A stretch of 64,000 bases of DNA from Isoetes taiwanensis (taxonomy: Eukaryota > Streptophyta > Lycopodiopsida > Isoetales > Isoetaceae). The notes below the pieces were generated by a model. That model saw nothing but the letters and a program-made list of their open reading frames with translations, searched no databases and was not told the DNA's origin. The DNA lies in the NCBI GenBank assembly GCA_021234155.1, contig JAJEKV010000097.1:3660074-3724073 (forward strand). Direction: 5' to 3'. Every line of letters begins with the position of its first letter. Position 1 is the stretch's first letter. Positions 34,582 to 47,079 of the stretch are shown here, in pieces. Made by a program: the position numbers and the translations under genes.

Positions 34582-34959
34582 TATTATACTAAAAAATTTT
34601 TTGGCCCTTGGACCATAAAAAAAACAGACGTGAGAATATAACAGACATGTAGCAATATGTGTTATGTAATATACAGCATTAAGAGAAAAAAGGAAATATA
34701 GTAAAATGAAATATGAGTAACAAACAAACATACAATACATTGTTAATATTTTAGAACATAGGAGCAATAAAATAAGAGAGTGTTGATACAAAAAGACAAG
34801 TAAACACAGCTAAACATCATAGTAAAAAACATTTGTAATGATGTTGTACTCCATGTTTAAAACATTTTACTCATATGTTTATATTTAATAACTAAAAATA
34901 GCAAATGAATCGAACATATTGACGGTGCATGAGCAACAACAATCGGGCCACTAAAAAAA

Positions 34960-35500
34960 CGTGGTGTGCAATGTCAAATGTTCAATCTGGAACTGAAATA
35001 CTGGATATGAACAAACCATAACCAATATTGAATCTGGTATACTGGATATGACATGGTGACGTTCATGTTCATGTCCAAAGTACCAAACAGTTTGCACAAT
35101 AATCTTTGCAGCAGACAAAAGCAGCTGAAGATGCTTTATGTCCCTCTCCCAGCTATATCCAGTATATGGCATGCCTGCAATTACCATATCAAGTTTCATG
35201 CCTTCTGGTAGAGGTGGGTGAAGGAAGCTCAGGACAATTTTGTTTTTTCCATTGCTCCTCTTCATCAATCCACTCTGGAAAGAAGTCAGACCATGTGAGA
35301 CTATCATATGCAGTTCTAATTTTAAAACCTGTAGGCCTCATTCCAATGAACTTTTCCCACTCTTTGAAGTCCGGTTGTAAGCCAAGAAATCCAATTCAAG
35401 TTTCATGTCTGTTTTCTCTAGCAAATGACTTAACGGTTCTCGATTGTTTCGGCCGGTCTAGTATCTTTTCATCACTACAATCACTATTTCTATCCCCGTA
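34960..35500 (-). pseudogene. Possible GT8 (GUX/PGSIP-like) glycosyltransferase fragment
   Basis: Leftward reading gives FKEWEKFIGMRPTGFKIR, then YDSLTWSDFFPEWIDEEEQW, then NCPELPSP in one frame. After a one-base shift it continues as LPEGMKLDMVIAGMPY and WERDIKHLQLLLSAAKIIV. The order 'FPEWIDEEE...CPE.P.P...D.V.A..P...RD...LQ...' recalls plant glucuronyltransferase-like (GUX) proteins of the Golgi, which decorate xylan. Stops flank it and the catalytic DxD region is not seen, so it is a relic or a misjudged exon set. The assignment is from memory of motif order only. Confidence 0.35.
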
Positions 35501-35519
35501 TTGAAAAGAAAAAGGAATG

Positions 35520-38500
35520 CACTTGAATCAATACACTAAGCCAGCCCATAACCTATTTTAATGACATAAACACATTTTAAAACTTAACATACCTTTGTTT
35601 CACCTCCGCTCACCAATTTTACCTGACAAACCGAAACTGGAGAGACCAATACCACTGGTAAGAATAAGGATAGTGACTGTAGGAGATATATTTATATCCA
35701 AGGCAGCAATTGTCAAACAAATTGATGGTGAAATGTCTTTGCACCTACTATGGTGATTTCGACTCGAGAAGATATTAAGCTATCTGCGAATGGTCTTTGC
35801 AATGGATGAGACCAAAGACGGATGCCAAAAGAGGGAAAATGGAAACCTGGATTGCAACCCATTAAAGCATGTCGGTTTTAAATATACGGAGGGGAACAAG
35901 AAGTGGATTATGAGAGGTGGCAAAAGTCTAACATACCAGATGCTTGTCCGTTAAGTTGAACTTTTAGAGCATCAACTGGAAAAAGCAATTTGTTGGAAAT
36001 GATAGAATATTAATGTACAATCCTTGAACTACCCAGATATTAAGAGGGTGCTCTAAAAAAAAATCTATTTAAGACATCTACCAAACTCCAAAACACCAAA
36101 AGCATAAACCTTTCTAAAATCGACGGAAAGTAGCAAAACCTAAGATAGGTTGGAAGCCAAGAAAAGAAGTGTGTAATGCCCCGGTTTCCACACGAAATGA
36201 GCATATGTCATAGCCCATACAAATTTTCGGACATCCCTTTCCACGAATTTTCTGCATCAAGATTGCTTTATCGGTTTCCAAAGCGAGATATGACATACCA
36301 TGATTTGTTATCGAAATTGCAATAGCAAGATACTTCTTGGGGCGGTTCGAAAACGTATAGAAAGAATATAACTTGACTGTTTTATTTGAGCACAACGTCT
36401 TGATCAAAGTCTCCAACTAAAAACATTGGCACCGCCAAAATAGTCACAAATGCAATTACAAGGAGGATCATAAATAACAGCCTCGAGAGAGAAGTGCCAC
36501 CAAACTATCCGCCTTTTTCCACCCATTTCCTTGATGGAGCCTTCTATCGGAGGCAGAGCCATCATGCACAAATCCGAAACCCTGACCAAGCAAGAATCGA
36601 CTTTCAAGCTTTGAAAACAATACCTCTCTTGAGTAAGCAAAATGTTTTTGCTTCCATCCTAGCATAAGGAAATGGCGACTAGCCAATTAAGCTTCGAGAA
36701 TAGCGGATTATTAAACAACCTCGAAAACCCAAGGTGTCTATCAACCAACTTCCGCGGCTTTTGAAAAGCTATGGCAATGAAAGCCTTCAATGGCATCACT
36801 GGACACCCATTATCTTCGAGAGGTTAAACCCTAGTCCTCGGTGGAAGGATCGCGATACATAAACCGCATGGTTTCTGTCCAATGTATGAAAGGCACAAAA
36901 CTTGATTCCTTGGAGATCATCACCCATAGACAAACAAGGATTTCTCCCCATAAAAATAATCGTTGCTTTCGTTCTTTGACCCTAAAATCCTTTCTTCCAC
37001 TTCCACAAACCCTAAAGTAAAGGGTCTCGATACTTGCATGATACTTGCATGTATTTTTGGGAGTAAAAGAGATAAAGTTATTTGTGAAGGAATAAATATG
37101 CAATGCAAAACCATTGTAAAACCATAGATAATATGCCATTAAAATATTCATGCACTCTAGATATACTGATTAGTATGCCTCGTGTAATACGCCCATGAAA
37201 TCATATGAAAACCATGCCAAAAAACGTATAAAATCACAAAAAAAATCCCCTGTTATAATGCTACATATTGAAGCATCTGTGAATTTAAATATGGCAATTA
37301 CCACTTTGATCATGTATGTGGCAATGTTCTCACAGTTTATAGCGATTTTGTTGTATTTTAAAGGGAATTGTGAACCAAAATATAGTTGTATAGTCGACAA
37401 TGTATAATGAGTGTATATTTTATTTTATCTTGCTGTGATATTTATCACAATGTCAAGATGTGAATAGGAATTGTGCTTCAGAATGGTCTTTTGAAACTAT
37501 AGGGGTTTTCCTTGGCAAAAAGGAGATAGCCTCATCAAGTCAAATGCAATTATATGGATTGGGAGCCTAGGCACAATCTATCTATTGTTTAAATTCGGAT
37601 TTTTCGGTTTGGTAGGAAACTTTTTGGAACTTTTGCTAAGGCTATTTTCTTAAGATTCTGAAGGTTTTTAGTTCCCGGATAAATTTCTCGATTCCCTAGG
37701 AATCGAAAACAAAATTCCTTATGGTTTATGGTTTGGTTCATGCATGTCCGGATCCGACATCTATTCGGGAAGATCGTCATTCATATTCTCGGATTATCCG
37801 TGGAGAATTTGTCCTTGGCTATCTGATTGCATTCGAATTTCATGATACCCTAGTTTTGTCATGTGGGAACCCTTCTAGGCTATCCTTATCTGATTTCCGA
37901 TTGCGGGCTTATCTGATTCCTGGCTTTCTTGCTTCTTCTATTTTGGCCTTCGGGAGCCTTTGACTGATCCTTAATCAAATATGTCGACCCTTGCCTTCTT
38001 CCAGATATGATCTTCTTCGAGCTTGATGCCTTTAAGAAGGCCACATGAGCGGGATAACAAGCATGGGATAGTGCAACATGATAAATCGTGTAGGGCAGTT
38101 GCATGCATGGGTTAGGATAGCCATGATTCAGAAATGGAGATATGATTTATTTAATTACCTGTATATGCTTGCTGGGTGTTTCTTATTATTACATTTCTTG
38201 CATATAGGCGATGCCTAGGAGAGTGATTGTTCTTCGGCATGGTATTGATTGTGAGTAAGACATCACATCAGGCTTAGAACGATGAGGCAAGAACAATATA
38301 TTTTACTCTGTAATATTTGGGTTGCTGTATGGGTTTGGACATATAAAATTAGCTTTCTCTTATTGTTGCTTCCGATTATACAAATGTTTTCTTATCATTC
38401 TGGCTCCACACGGTTTCCCTTATTCAAATTTCGATCTCATCATCCCAGCTTCACACAAGAGGTTTAATATTTTTTCAAGAGGTCCACCGTGTGAAGAATT

Positions 38501-38529
38501 ATAAGGTGCACTGTGAAATCCTTTCCAGC
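35520..38529. other. Intergenic, no gene recognised
   Basis: Minus-strand frames at 36114-36416 and 36404-36686 read smoothly but match no family I know. They could be exons of the same decayed gene as 34960-35500. Plus-strand frames at 37195-37407 and 37721-37963 also look uninformative. Confidence 0.4.
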
Positions 38530-38533
38530 TTAT
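38530..38533. repeat. 4 bp target-site duplication TTAT, left copy
   Basis: TTAT precedes GGGTAAAAGC; the same TTAT follows the other end at 38854-38857. Confidence 0.85.
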
Positions 38534-38853
38534 GGGTAAAAGCATGCTAAGGTGTACCACTTTTGGAACCTGCAAAAGTACATACACTAGGTACTTTAGA
38601 ACTGGGTACTTTCTCATTTTTCTTTTCATTAGAACTAGTACAAAAGTTCAAAATAAAAGCCAAGGACATGTTAAATTCAAAGTTAAGATAAATATAATGC
38701 TATCGAAGGCCAAAATATATATAAAAGCTCTAAAATGTACCTTTTATTGACATATTGCATAGGTACCCAGTACCTAGTCCTGGGTACCTTTTTAGGTACT
38801 TTTTTGGTCACTAAATAATACTTTTTAAGGGACATCCTAACATGCTTTTACCC
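38534..38853. mobile_element. 320 bp MITE related to the 9.2 kb transposon
   Basis: Ends are GGGTAAAAGCATGCTAAGG and, inverted at the right, GGGTAAAAGCATGTTAGGA, flanked by TTAT on both sides. The first 13 bases (GGGTAAAAGCATG) equal the ends of the element at 8292-17505, and both have a 4 bp duplication. The interior has GGTAC-rich ends and no coding capacity. It is therefore a non-autonomous deletion derivative or cousin mobilised by the same kind of transposase. Confidence 0.9.
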
Positions 38854-38857
38854 TTAT
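38854..38857. repeat. 4 bp target-site duplication TTAT, right copy
   Basis: Directly follows GCTTTTACCC at 38853. Confidence 0.85.
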
Positions 38858-39984
38858 AATGGTTTATCTAGGGCATCATGCAATGTAGTAATATCTTTGC
38901 ACAAACGTCCTTGGCCGAGCTGTTGTCTTATGCACAATAACATGAGCATAAGGCAGATGATGTTGAGCATAAGGCAGATGATGTTTTAATCTTCCAATCT
39001 CTGATGGCAACAATGGCATATTGCCAAGCCATGTATTATTTCTTTTCTATATTCTTTTTAATATGCTACTACTGCTACTGGATAATCTTTATCTTTGCTC
39101 TTGCTGCATTTAGAAGCAATTAAGTTGAAGAGGAATGTGGTTTCATTTTATTGATGCAATGGTTCGATGGGATCTAGGATGTGGCCAACACATTTGACAT
39201 GCCAAGGATTGCCTCCTTTCTGCTCCAACTTATATTGCAAAGCTACGTTCCCCTTGATGCACATGGTAAATAATAACTGCAAATCTACTTCTCTTCTAGC
39301 TATTTTAGATTTCTGTTATTTCTATGTTTTATGCTCTGTTTAAAACTAGCTGTATGGCTCTGATCACAATTCAATTTCTTGATGCATCTGCCTTCACTGA
39401 CGATGAAAGGGCGGAAAGTTGATAATAGCTTTCTTTGGCTTTAGTACAAACTCCTTACGGGCAACAAATGAACTTTTTAAAAAATGGGTGTTGTTACTTT
39501 TTGTTGTGAAGTGTTTGAACTCTGTCAAATGCCTAGAGCTCTTGGTTATACATTTGAATGCTAAAAATGCTTTGTATCGGACATGTCATGATGGAGTACA
39601 AAACACTAGCGGTTGCAAATTCGTTCATTTTTGAGCTACAGTTATTCAACTATATGGAATTTGTTCAAACTCGACTTATAGTGGCACTACTTTGATTTAT
39701 TATGTCTTCCCAGGTGGCATGCCTATATCACATGATCGAATGCGGTTCTTTGGAAAGTAAAGCCGATGATGGTATGCTACAAGCGCATCAATCTGAGGCA
39801 TTTAAGATTTTCCACCCGTCGTACTTATACACTTGCAAGAACACTATGTTTTTAGTTTGTTTTGGCTAAAAAATATTGAAATTGTATATTTTCTTCAACA
39901 ATGAGCTTTTATACTTCATGGAGGAGGATCCTCAATGATGCTTAGTGACATTTGGCCTTTTATCTAACCCGGTGTGAGACCGGT
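38858..39984. other. Intergenic, no gene seen
   Basis: Holds a small direct repeat (GAGCATAAGGCAGATGATGTT twice, about 38943-38986). No coding family recognised. Confidence 0.5.
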
Positions 39985-40315
39985 GATCTAACTTAGAACC
40001 TTGCGGTTCACATTCTAGAGGAGATAAGACATTTGCTTATGTCGCAAATTAGCTGATGGTAAATAGTGCATGGTTAGCTCTCATTTCTTCAACAACAACC
40101 TCTGTTCACATTCTAGCAGAGGTAGATAGTTGCTTATATGGTATATTAGCTGAACTTGGGCTCTCATGTTCTTCAACCACCATGTCGGTGGCATTTTTAG
40201 AAGAGGTAGACATTAGTTTATGTTGCAAGTTGGCCGAACTTAGATTGAATTTACAGGTAATTGTGAATGTTAATTCAACCATCACGTTGGTGGCATCGTA
40301 AAGGAGGTACTAAAT
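39985..40315. repeat. Degenerate ~90-100 bp tandem repeat
   Basis: Related blocks share TTCACATTCTAG(A/C)GGAGGTA-like and TTGCTTAT...TTAGCTGAACTT-like cores near 40006, 40104, 40190 and 40285. The units are strongly diverged. Confidence 0.5.
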
Positions 40316-40552
40316 TTTATAATGGGCTTATTTAAAAGATGGACTGATATCCATATTCCAGTGCAAGACTAAGGGTTTCTAGCCAGAATTTGAACTATAT
40401 AAATGGATGTTACAAGCAAGAGTGATTTTTGTTTTTTTATTAACAATTCTTATTGCTGTCATAATGAGTGTTCTTCTACACAGTATGAAGCATCTCTATG
40501 TCCTTTGTAAATCATACACATATGAAATATATAAGTGTATCTATATTCTCAT

Positions 40553-40673
40553 GTGTACAATGACTTCATGAAATAAGACAAATAAGATGTACATATCAGA
40601 TGTAATATAAACTGTTTATATTACATCTGATACGTACACCTTATTTGTCTTATTTCATAAAGTCATTGTGCAC
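40553..40673. repeat. Palindromic element with 60 bp arms
   Basis: The arms 40553-40612 and 40614-40673 are nearly perfect reverse complements around a single central base. Landmarks are GTGTACAATGAC at the left and GTCATTGTGCAC at the right, with AATATAAAC/GTTTATATT at the centre. There is almost no loop, so this is either a MITE reduced to two joined ends or a cruciform-prone palindrome. Weaker complementarity extends about 20 bp further out on each side. Confidence 0.9.
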
Positions 40674-43600
40674 AGTATAGATGCATAAAAACGTGTGTAA
40701 AAATGGACCTTTGTAGTGCATTTCTTGCCATGTAGCATACTACAAACATGAAGTAAGCTACATCTCTGCTTTATGGACTTGCATATCAACCTCTAGAATT
40801 TCATTTTATTTTACAAGGTCTCTATGCATTTTTTTATTTTACATAGCCATAAGATAGTAGGCAATTTATTGCACAAAAGCACGCGGCTTTTCTCGAGTAA
40901 CTATGTCATTGTTTTTAGATTCAAGTGTTCAAACTTTTAGAGTCATTCCCCATATATATTTGTCACAAATAACATCATAAATAATGGTCTCATCTTTACT
41001 ACCAACATAGACTTTGGTAGCTCTCTTTTGGAAGCCTTTGTCATCTTCCCCTCCAAGTTCTATGTTCTTTGTTCCACCAGGTATTCTAAATTAACTTAAC
41101 TACTATAGCTCCAAAATTTCTTTTATGTGGAAGCCTTTGTCCAAATTTCGTGTTTATTCCACCACATCGGGCGTACTTGATTTTCCCTTTAGGTGGAAAC
41201 CTTTTTGGGGTTGGTTTTTCCAAGGTTGTGAGGTTTCCAAGATGAAAGAACTTTTGATTATCCAAAATCAAGCAAGCAAAGAAAGAAGAGCAAGAAAAGA
41301 AATATTTGCAAGTCTTGAGCTTCTTCGCCCCTAGGACTTTTTTATTTAGTGGTGTTTTGTTCTTTCTACAAGATCATGTTTGCATTGGTTGAAGTTTTCA
41401 AGTTGTATGATGAACCTTACAAAATAAAGCTGCATCAGAAAGCCAATTCTTGGATTTTATTGAGATTCCAGGGTTTTGGTATCATCACGTTTGGTGCATC
41501 AACATTTGCTACTTACATGTTTTTTTATTACTGGCGAGTAGATTTTCTTGATGTAGATCCATAGTTTTGAAACTCTTTTATATGGAACTTTGAATAACGG
41601 CGTAAGCATGTCCTCTATATGTCTTTCTGGATTTACATAACATTTCTCAGTATACGAGTGACTAAAGAAATTCTATATATGCAGTGACTAAAGAAATTCT
41701 ATATATGCCTACACCCTTGTGTATGTTGGGTAGTTCTTTGTTGTTTAATTTGGTTTTTGCAAGACCTCAAACCCTCCTCCCCTTCCCCCACCCAATTCCT
41801 CCAGTTCTTTTTAAAAAATAACTAATATTGCAACTATGTATGCAACTCCATGGTTGCCTGCAGTAGAACCATATGCATGCCTGGCAATGTCGCGCACCCG
41901 TTACTAGTTTATGAATAATTCGTAATGGTTGTGGACTTTTATGAACATTTATCATTTCTAAATTAAGGTACAAACTCAAGCAATTGTTACGCGTACAAAC
42001 AATGGGGTCTATATTCTCATATTCTAATTAGGTAGCTGCATTTTGTGGTACAAGTGCAATGTATCAATATTGTTAATTTGGAATTTTCCAGTCTGGAGGA
42101 AAACATTTTTGGATTTACTTTTAGGTGATTTCTCTAAGGTTTTGGGGCCTTTGGCCGCTGGGAAAAAAAACCGATATTCCAAAAATTGGAAGGCACGATT
42201 TCAATTTTGATTTCAATTTTGCCCTTTCCAATCTTCAGCACATCGATTCTGCCCCTTTCAATTTTTGCATGCATTTGCCACGATTTCGCCAAGGTTTATG
42301 TGCAGCATGGTGGGATGCCATAGTTGTGCTCTGAGATTGCTCTCTATTTTTCGCCATAACCTAATCGGGCAAAGTCGTGGAGTTTGTAACCTCTTCTTTT
42401 GGTGGCTCTAAGTTCTGTCGACTTACATAAGTATGACATTTTGAGTTTATTATATTTGTGTTTTAATTTATTGTCTTATGATTCTGAGGTTTTGATTCAT
42501 GTATAAGTTTTCCTGCATTTGGCGAGAAACGGCATGCGACATTGGTATCGGATTTGATGCAGTTTGCCTGGTTTAGAAGGAAGGAGGAGACCGTTTTCTG
42601 CTTGATGCTTCTAACTTCCAAGGTATTCATACAAGATTTATTCAATGAAGGCATTTATTTTTTGTTTGTAGGGTCAGAATATGCTTTGAATCTATATCTT
42701 TTGCTTGGCGGTCTTTGTGAATGGACATCTCTCTGGAATTAATTTACTGTAGGGTTTTTCAATATGTATGTTGTAGCTGTGTTTTTCAAATCAGTTTTTG
42801 TTTCAAGTTTTCAGGATATAACCTCTATAATTACTTTTATTTTGGTGCACTATTTTAAGCTCCAAAGAACTTTTCATTATTGTTTCGTTGCACAGGGGCC
42901 ATTGCATACGCGTAATAAACAGGAGGTTGAAATTACTGTTAGATTATGCTTATTTTAAATCATGTAATTGTCCCCGACAATGACGGAGCGGCACCGCTGA
43001 GCTCTCCCCTGTTTTCGCTACTAAGCTCTTCCCTCTTTGGCTATGGCGCCCCAAGTGTTTTGCAACTCCTGCTATGGCGATTGCAGAGCATTCAAGCTCT
43101 AGCAACCCGGCTTGTTGGACTATGAAATTATAAGCATGACGCTGCAGCGGCACATATACAGATTGGACTAAATGTGTTGATCTTTGCCCCAAAGCATGAA
43201 TGATCCTTTTTAGAGGCCATTGCCAATTCCGACGAGCTGGCTGCCACAACATGCTGTAAGTACATTTTGTTTCATTTGTTGTGAGTTCAGATTCATAAAA
43301 TTGGTAAGCCTTACATTGATTTGGCAGCAGTATAATATCATTCTCATTTTTGTACTTGAAAACCCTTTAGGCTTCCGGCAGAGTGTTCTCAATGGGATCT
43401 GGAAAAGTGGCCAAGAAAGCAAAATCAGTGTTGTATATAAAAAATCTGTTCCATTTTCATACCTCAACATCGCACGAAGACAGAGCTTCAAGATTCTTGC
43501 CGAGAGGGGCTTCTTTTGTCTCAATTCGTCTTCAAGCTTTTCAAGCAGATCCAGCGGCTTTGTATCCTATAACAAGGTTTTTGCCGTAAATCTGTCAGAC

Positions 43601-43721
43601 AATGCATAGCCCTAGATAGGTGCAAGCGTTCAAAGAAAAGACTGCGCCATAGCAAGGAAGCCATCTCCGGTCCGCCATAGCTATTTACAAACGTAATTTC
43701 AACCTCCAGTTTATTACATAA
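40674..43721. other. Intergenic, no gene recognised
   Basis: Scattered frames (for example 41125-41334 and 42542-42742 on plus, 42950-43252 on minus) match no family I know. A 26 bp direct repeat with GTGACTAAAGAAATTC lies at about 41656-41708. Confidence 0.45.
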
Positions 43722-43878
43722 GGTAATGCATGCCGGTCAAAATTCCGGCAATAATTTTTTTCGGCGGCGCCGCCAGACTCGGCAGCACACTCGCGGCTCC
43801 GCCGCTCGTGCACCGCCTCATCTAGCGGGGCCGCCTCAAAAAATTATAGCACGGAATTTCTTCCGGACGTGCATTACC
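43722..43878. mobile_element. 157 bp GC-rich MITE or hairpin
   Basis: The left end GGTAATGCATGCCGG faces the inverted right end GGTAATGCACGTCCGG; a second inverted pair (AAATTCCGG / CGGAATTT) follows inside. The interior is strikingly GC-rich (CGGCGGCGCCGCC) in an AT-rich neighbourhood. A target duplication is not certain. It may form a strong secondary structure. Confidence 0.7.
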
Positions 43879-45295
43879 TAGTACATAATTCATTGGACAA
43901 GGATTTTGGCCTCAAACTTCATGTGAACAAGGTAATCCCAGGTTAATATTTTCTTGGTCATTTATGCAACTTAGCCCTTCGTTTTCCTGCAAAAGAGCTT
44001 TCATTATTGTTTCCTGTGTTTTTTTCCCTGCGCATGCACTGTTGCATATTTCCATTTAGTTGGACAAGGACCTTGGCTTGGAAATTTTATTTCCTAATCC
44101 ATGCCCATGATAAGATCTTGATACATATTGTACATATTCAATGCTATGTCTGAATTCTAAGAACCTGCAACAGACATGTATTTGTGGATCGCAATTTAGT
44201 TTTAAGTATCATTATTACAGGTTCCTTTGAACCTTTATTATCTCGGGCTAAGAATCCAGATTTGATATACTTTAAATAACCAAAATATAGTGAGTTTGCT
44301 AGAAGATCTGTATATAGCCAGTACAATGAGTTTCTCTCTTTCTTTTTCTGCGAGCATCCTCAAGATCCTCTTCAAGGAAACATCATATATCAGGAAAACG
44401 CAGGAGAATTATTCATGCAACGCCAACTATAGCACCGACAACTTATGTTGATACAATATTGCTACCATACTGCATGGAAGGTGAGTAATTATGTTGTAGA
44501 TACAAACCTAGATGGCAAGTTCTGTGCTATTCATTCACTCTATCCAGGCAGGGGGTTAATGTCTCAAATGTTAAATTCTGTCGCAATAAGAATAGAATAG
44601 AATAAGAGCATAGAGACATGCAGGATTTGACATGCCATTTGTCTCCACAAAAAGAATTTATTTGTGCTACTTTATAATCGCCATGGTCAGGCTTGATGGT
44701 GGTTGTGCTCAAATGGCATGCAACAATCAAGATGAATTAGCAGCCATGGTCTGTGCTCAAAATGATATGCAGCAATTAGGCTGAACCAAGTTATCTGATA
44801 TCTGGCAGTGCAATCCTCCATAAAAGTTATTCAAATGACATGAAACAATTAGGATGAATAAATTATCTGATAACTGGCAGAGCATAAGAATTGGTCCATA
44901 AGAATTGGTCAAATTATTCGACTGCTACCTAATTGGTTGGGTCATTGAATGTCGGAGGTTTTATCTGGTTTCACAATCTGATCTGATAAGAGTACGACTT
45001 TCTTTGGGCTTCAATAGTTTCTAATCACAATGTCTTTGTTATTTGCAAGGAAAACCCCCATTTTTCCTGTAGTTTCATACATGCCAGCATCGCCTATGCA
45101 TTCAAAAAAAGACAATGAGCCATCCCCATTAGATTAGATAAGTGCTTCGGTTTCTGTCTTATTTCAGTTTGGTGTTCCATGTGGTGTTGTAGTTTGACAT
45201 GGTGTTTGATAGATTTTGCACACAATTTAGAATCACAACAAAGCACGACATGTGTTAGCAATGTCTGTGTATCTACAGAATCCTTAAAATCCTCT
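43879..45295. other. Intergenic, no gene seen
   Basis: No coding family recognised. Repeated short phrases (AAATGRCATGCARCAATTAGGATGAA and variants) occur near 44715, 44770 and 44835, a weak dispersed repeat. Confidence 0.45.
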
Positions 45296-45345
45296 CTATT
45301 CTATTCTATTCTATTCTATTCTATTCTATTCTATTCTATTCTATT
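45296..45345. repeat. (CTATT)10 microsatellite
   Basis: Ten perfect copies of CTATT. Confidence 0.95.
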
Positions 45346-46404
45346 CTCTTGCAAGAAAATATTTTGAAAATATTAAGTTTCTACTTGGACATCTTATTTT
45401 TTGCTACATTTGCACATGATAACTACTCCTCCTAGAATTTTATCAGCTTACTTCTGCCTGATTAATAATTGGCTGTATTTTGTAGTTGAATGTAAATGTT
45501 CATTGTATCTTAGATGTAATACTAGAGTTATATACAGGTATATACTAGGCTGTGCACAAATGGCATGCAACAATCAAAATTGCTAAAGCTCGGAGGTGCT
45601 ACTTTTTTACTTTTATGTTGGCTCATCCTACTGTATACACAACTCTATTTGGGTAGATCCATATGCCATGCTGTATCTTTATTAAAGACGAATTAAACAT
45701 ACAAAATCACGGCAACGTTGGGGAATCATAACGTTAACTTTCTTTCCATGTGTTATGTCTATGGTTTGCTATTGTATATTGTAGATCTTCTTTCAGGCCT
45801 GAACCCAAAACTCATATTATGATTTAACAAGTGTTAACTTTTATGCACTTGGGTGATCAACCTTGATGTTTCAATAAGATAAATCCAAAAGCAAAACCAT
45901 CAGTATCTACAAGATGTGTCTTTAAGGTAGAATATGTATAGTTTTCAAGCAGATTACATTGCAACTTACTTGCGGATTTTCTCCAAACTACTTTGTAGAG
46001 ATATTTCTATTGTAAATCTAATCCTCTTTGTTCGTTTAAAAAATGAATAAATGAAACTCTTTTGATCACTATTGCCTTTTCAATCAATACTACAGAATTT
46101 ACATATAACAAATGTAAAAAAAATGCATGCTAACATGCAAGTGACCAAAGAACAGCTTTGGAAACCAAATATGTCTCGAAGAAGACCATAACATTAGATC
46201 TTATGTCGCATGAAAATGGGACAACAAATTTGAGGCCTCAAGCAATGAATGCTTATTCGAACTGACAAAGAAGGAAGATTCTTAGTATGTAGGTGACAAT
46301 ACAAATTCAGTGCTCCATTGTTGCTCCAAATTTTTTTAAACAACCACCTCTTCAACTTGTTACTAAGCCCGGCAACGCCTTTCAAATTGTTACTAAGCCC
46401 GGCA
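45346..46404. other. Intergenic, no gene seen
   Basis: Just before the copia element a short tandem repeat (TTGTTACTAAGCCCGGCAACG twice, about 46357-46408) is present. The element's 5 bp duplication lies in the second unit. Confidence 0.5.
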
Positions 46405-46409
46405 ACGCT
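46405..46409. repeat. 5 bp target-site duplication ACGCT, left copy
   Basis: ACGCT directly precedes the TG start of the left LTR and equals 52059-52063. Confidence 0.95.
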
Positions 46410-47079
46410 TGAACGAGTTTGAGAGATATAAGAAACAGTCACTATTGTAATGTCTAGTAAGATTTAATACCAAATCAACTTACAACCTCAAGTCAATAAA
46501 ATTTTCAAGTTACAATCATGATTCAATAGGAAAGCCACATTATGGTCACTCATTTCCTAAGAATCAAACACCAAGTACCATAGGAAATGGAGTCAATAGT
46601 TTTTCAAAGGCAATTAAGCCATTAAACGTCCTTTAACCATGGTGCTTATATTGGATACTTATGATCGGGCATAAAATAAACTACTGTAGCAACATATAGC
46701 AAAGCATTCCGGCCCACGTTCCTCCTTGTTGCTCCCGATCTACCTATATACATCTTCTCACCCCCTTAATATAGCTTCCAACCATTCCTATCTGAAGAAT
46801 CGCCGGCAGTTTAGAGCCAGATAAGTCTTCTAAATTGAGCCATCTTCCTTTGCATATATCCCACAGGTCTGATCAAGTTTTCGAGCCTCCCGTTCAATTA
46901 TCCCACAGGCATATGTAAAATTTACGACCTTTGACCATTGCAATTTCGTAACATTATTTCTCTTTAAGATTTATAAGCATCTACCTTGTTCTCCATGTGA
47001 ACTTGCACACACTTGCTATACAATTTGTCTACTGAGTGCAACTCTGCTTTGCTCTGACTTACAAGCTGATAACCCTTCA
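46410..47079 (-). repeat. 3' LTR of the copia element
   Basis: In element orientation it begins TGAAGGGTTATC at 47079 and ends CTCGTTCA at 46410. A TATATAGG-like TATA box (about 46743-46750) and a nearby CTATATTAAG are candidate promoter signals. The first three bases TGA serve as the stop codon of pol. Confidence 0.95.

Noticed and set aside
43383-43609. Plus frame with MGSGKVAKKAK as a basic protein exon
   Set aside because: A P-loop-like GSGK word alone is not enough; no further NTPase motif or family match.
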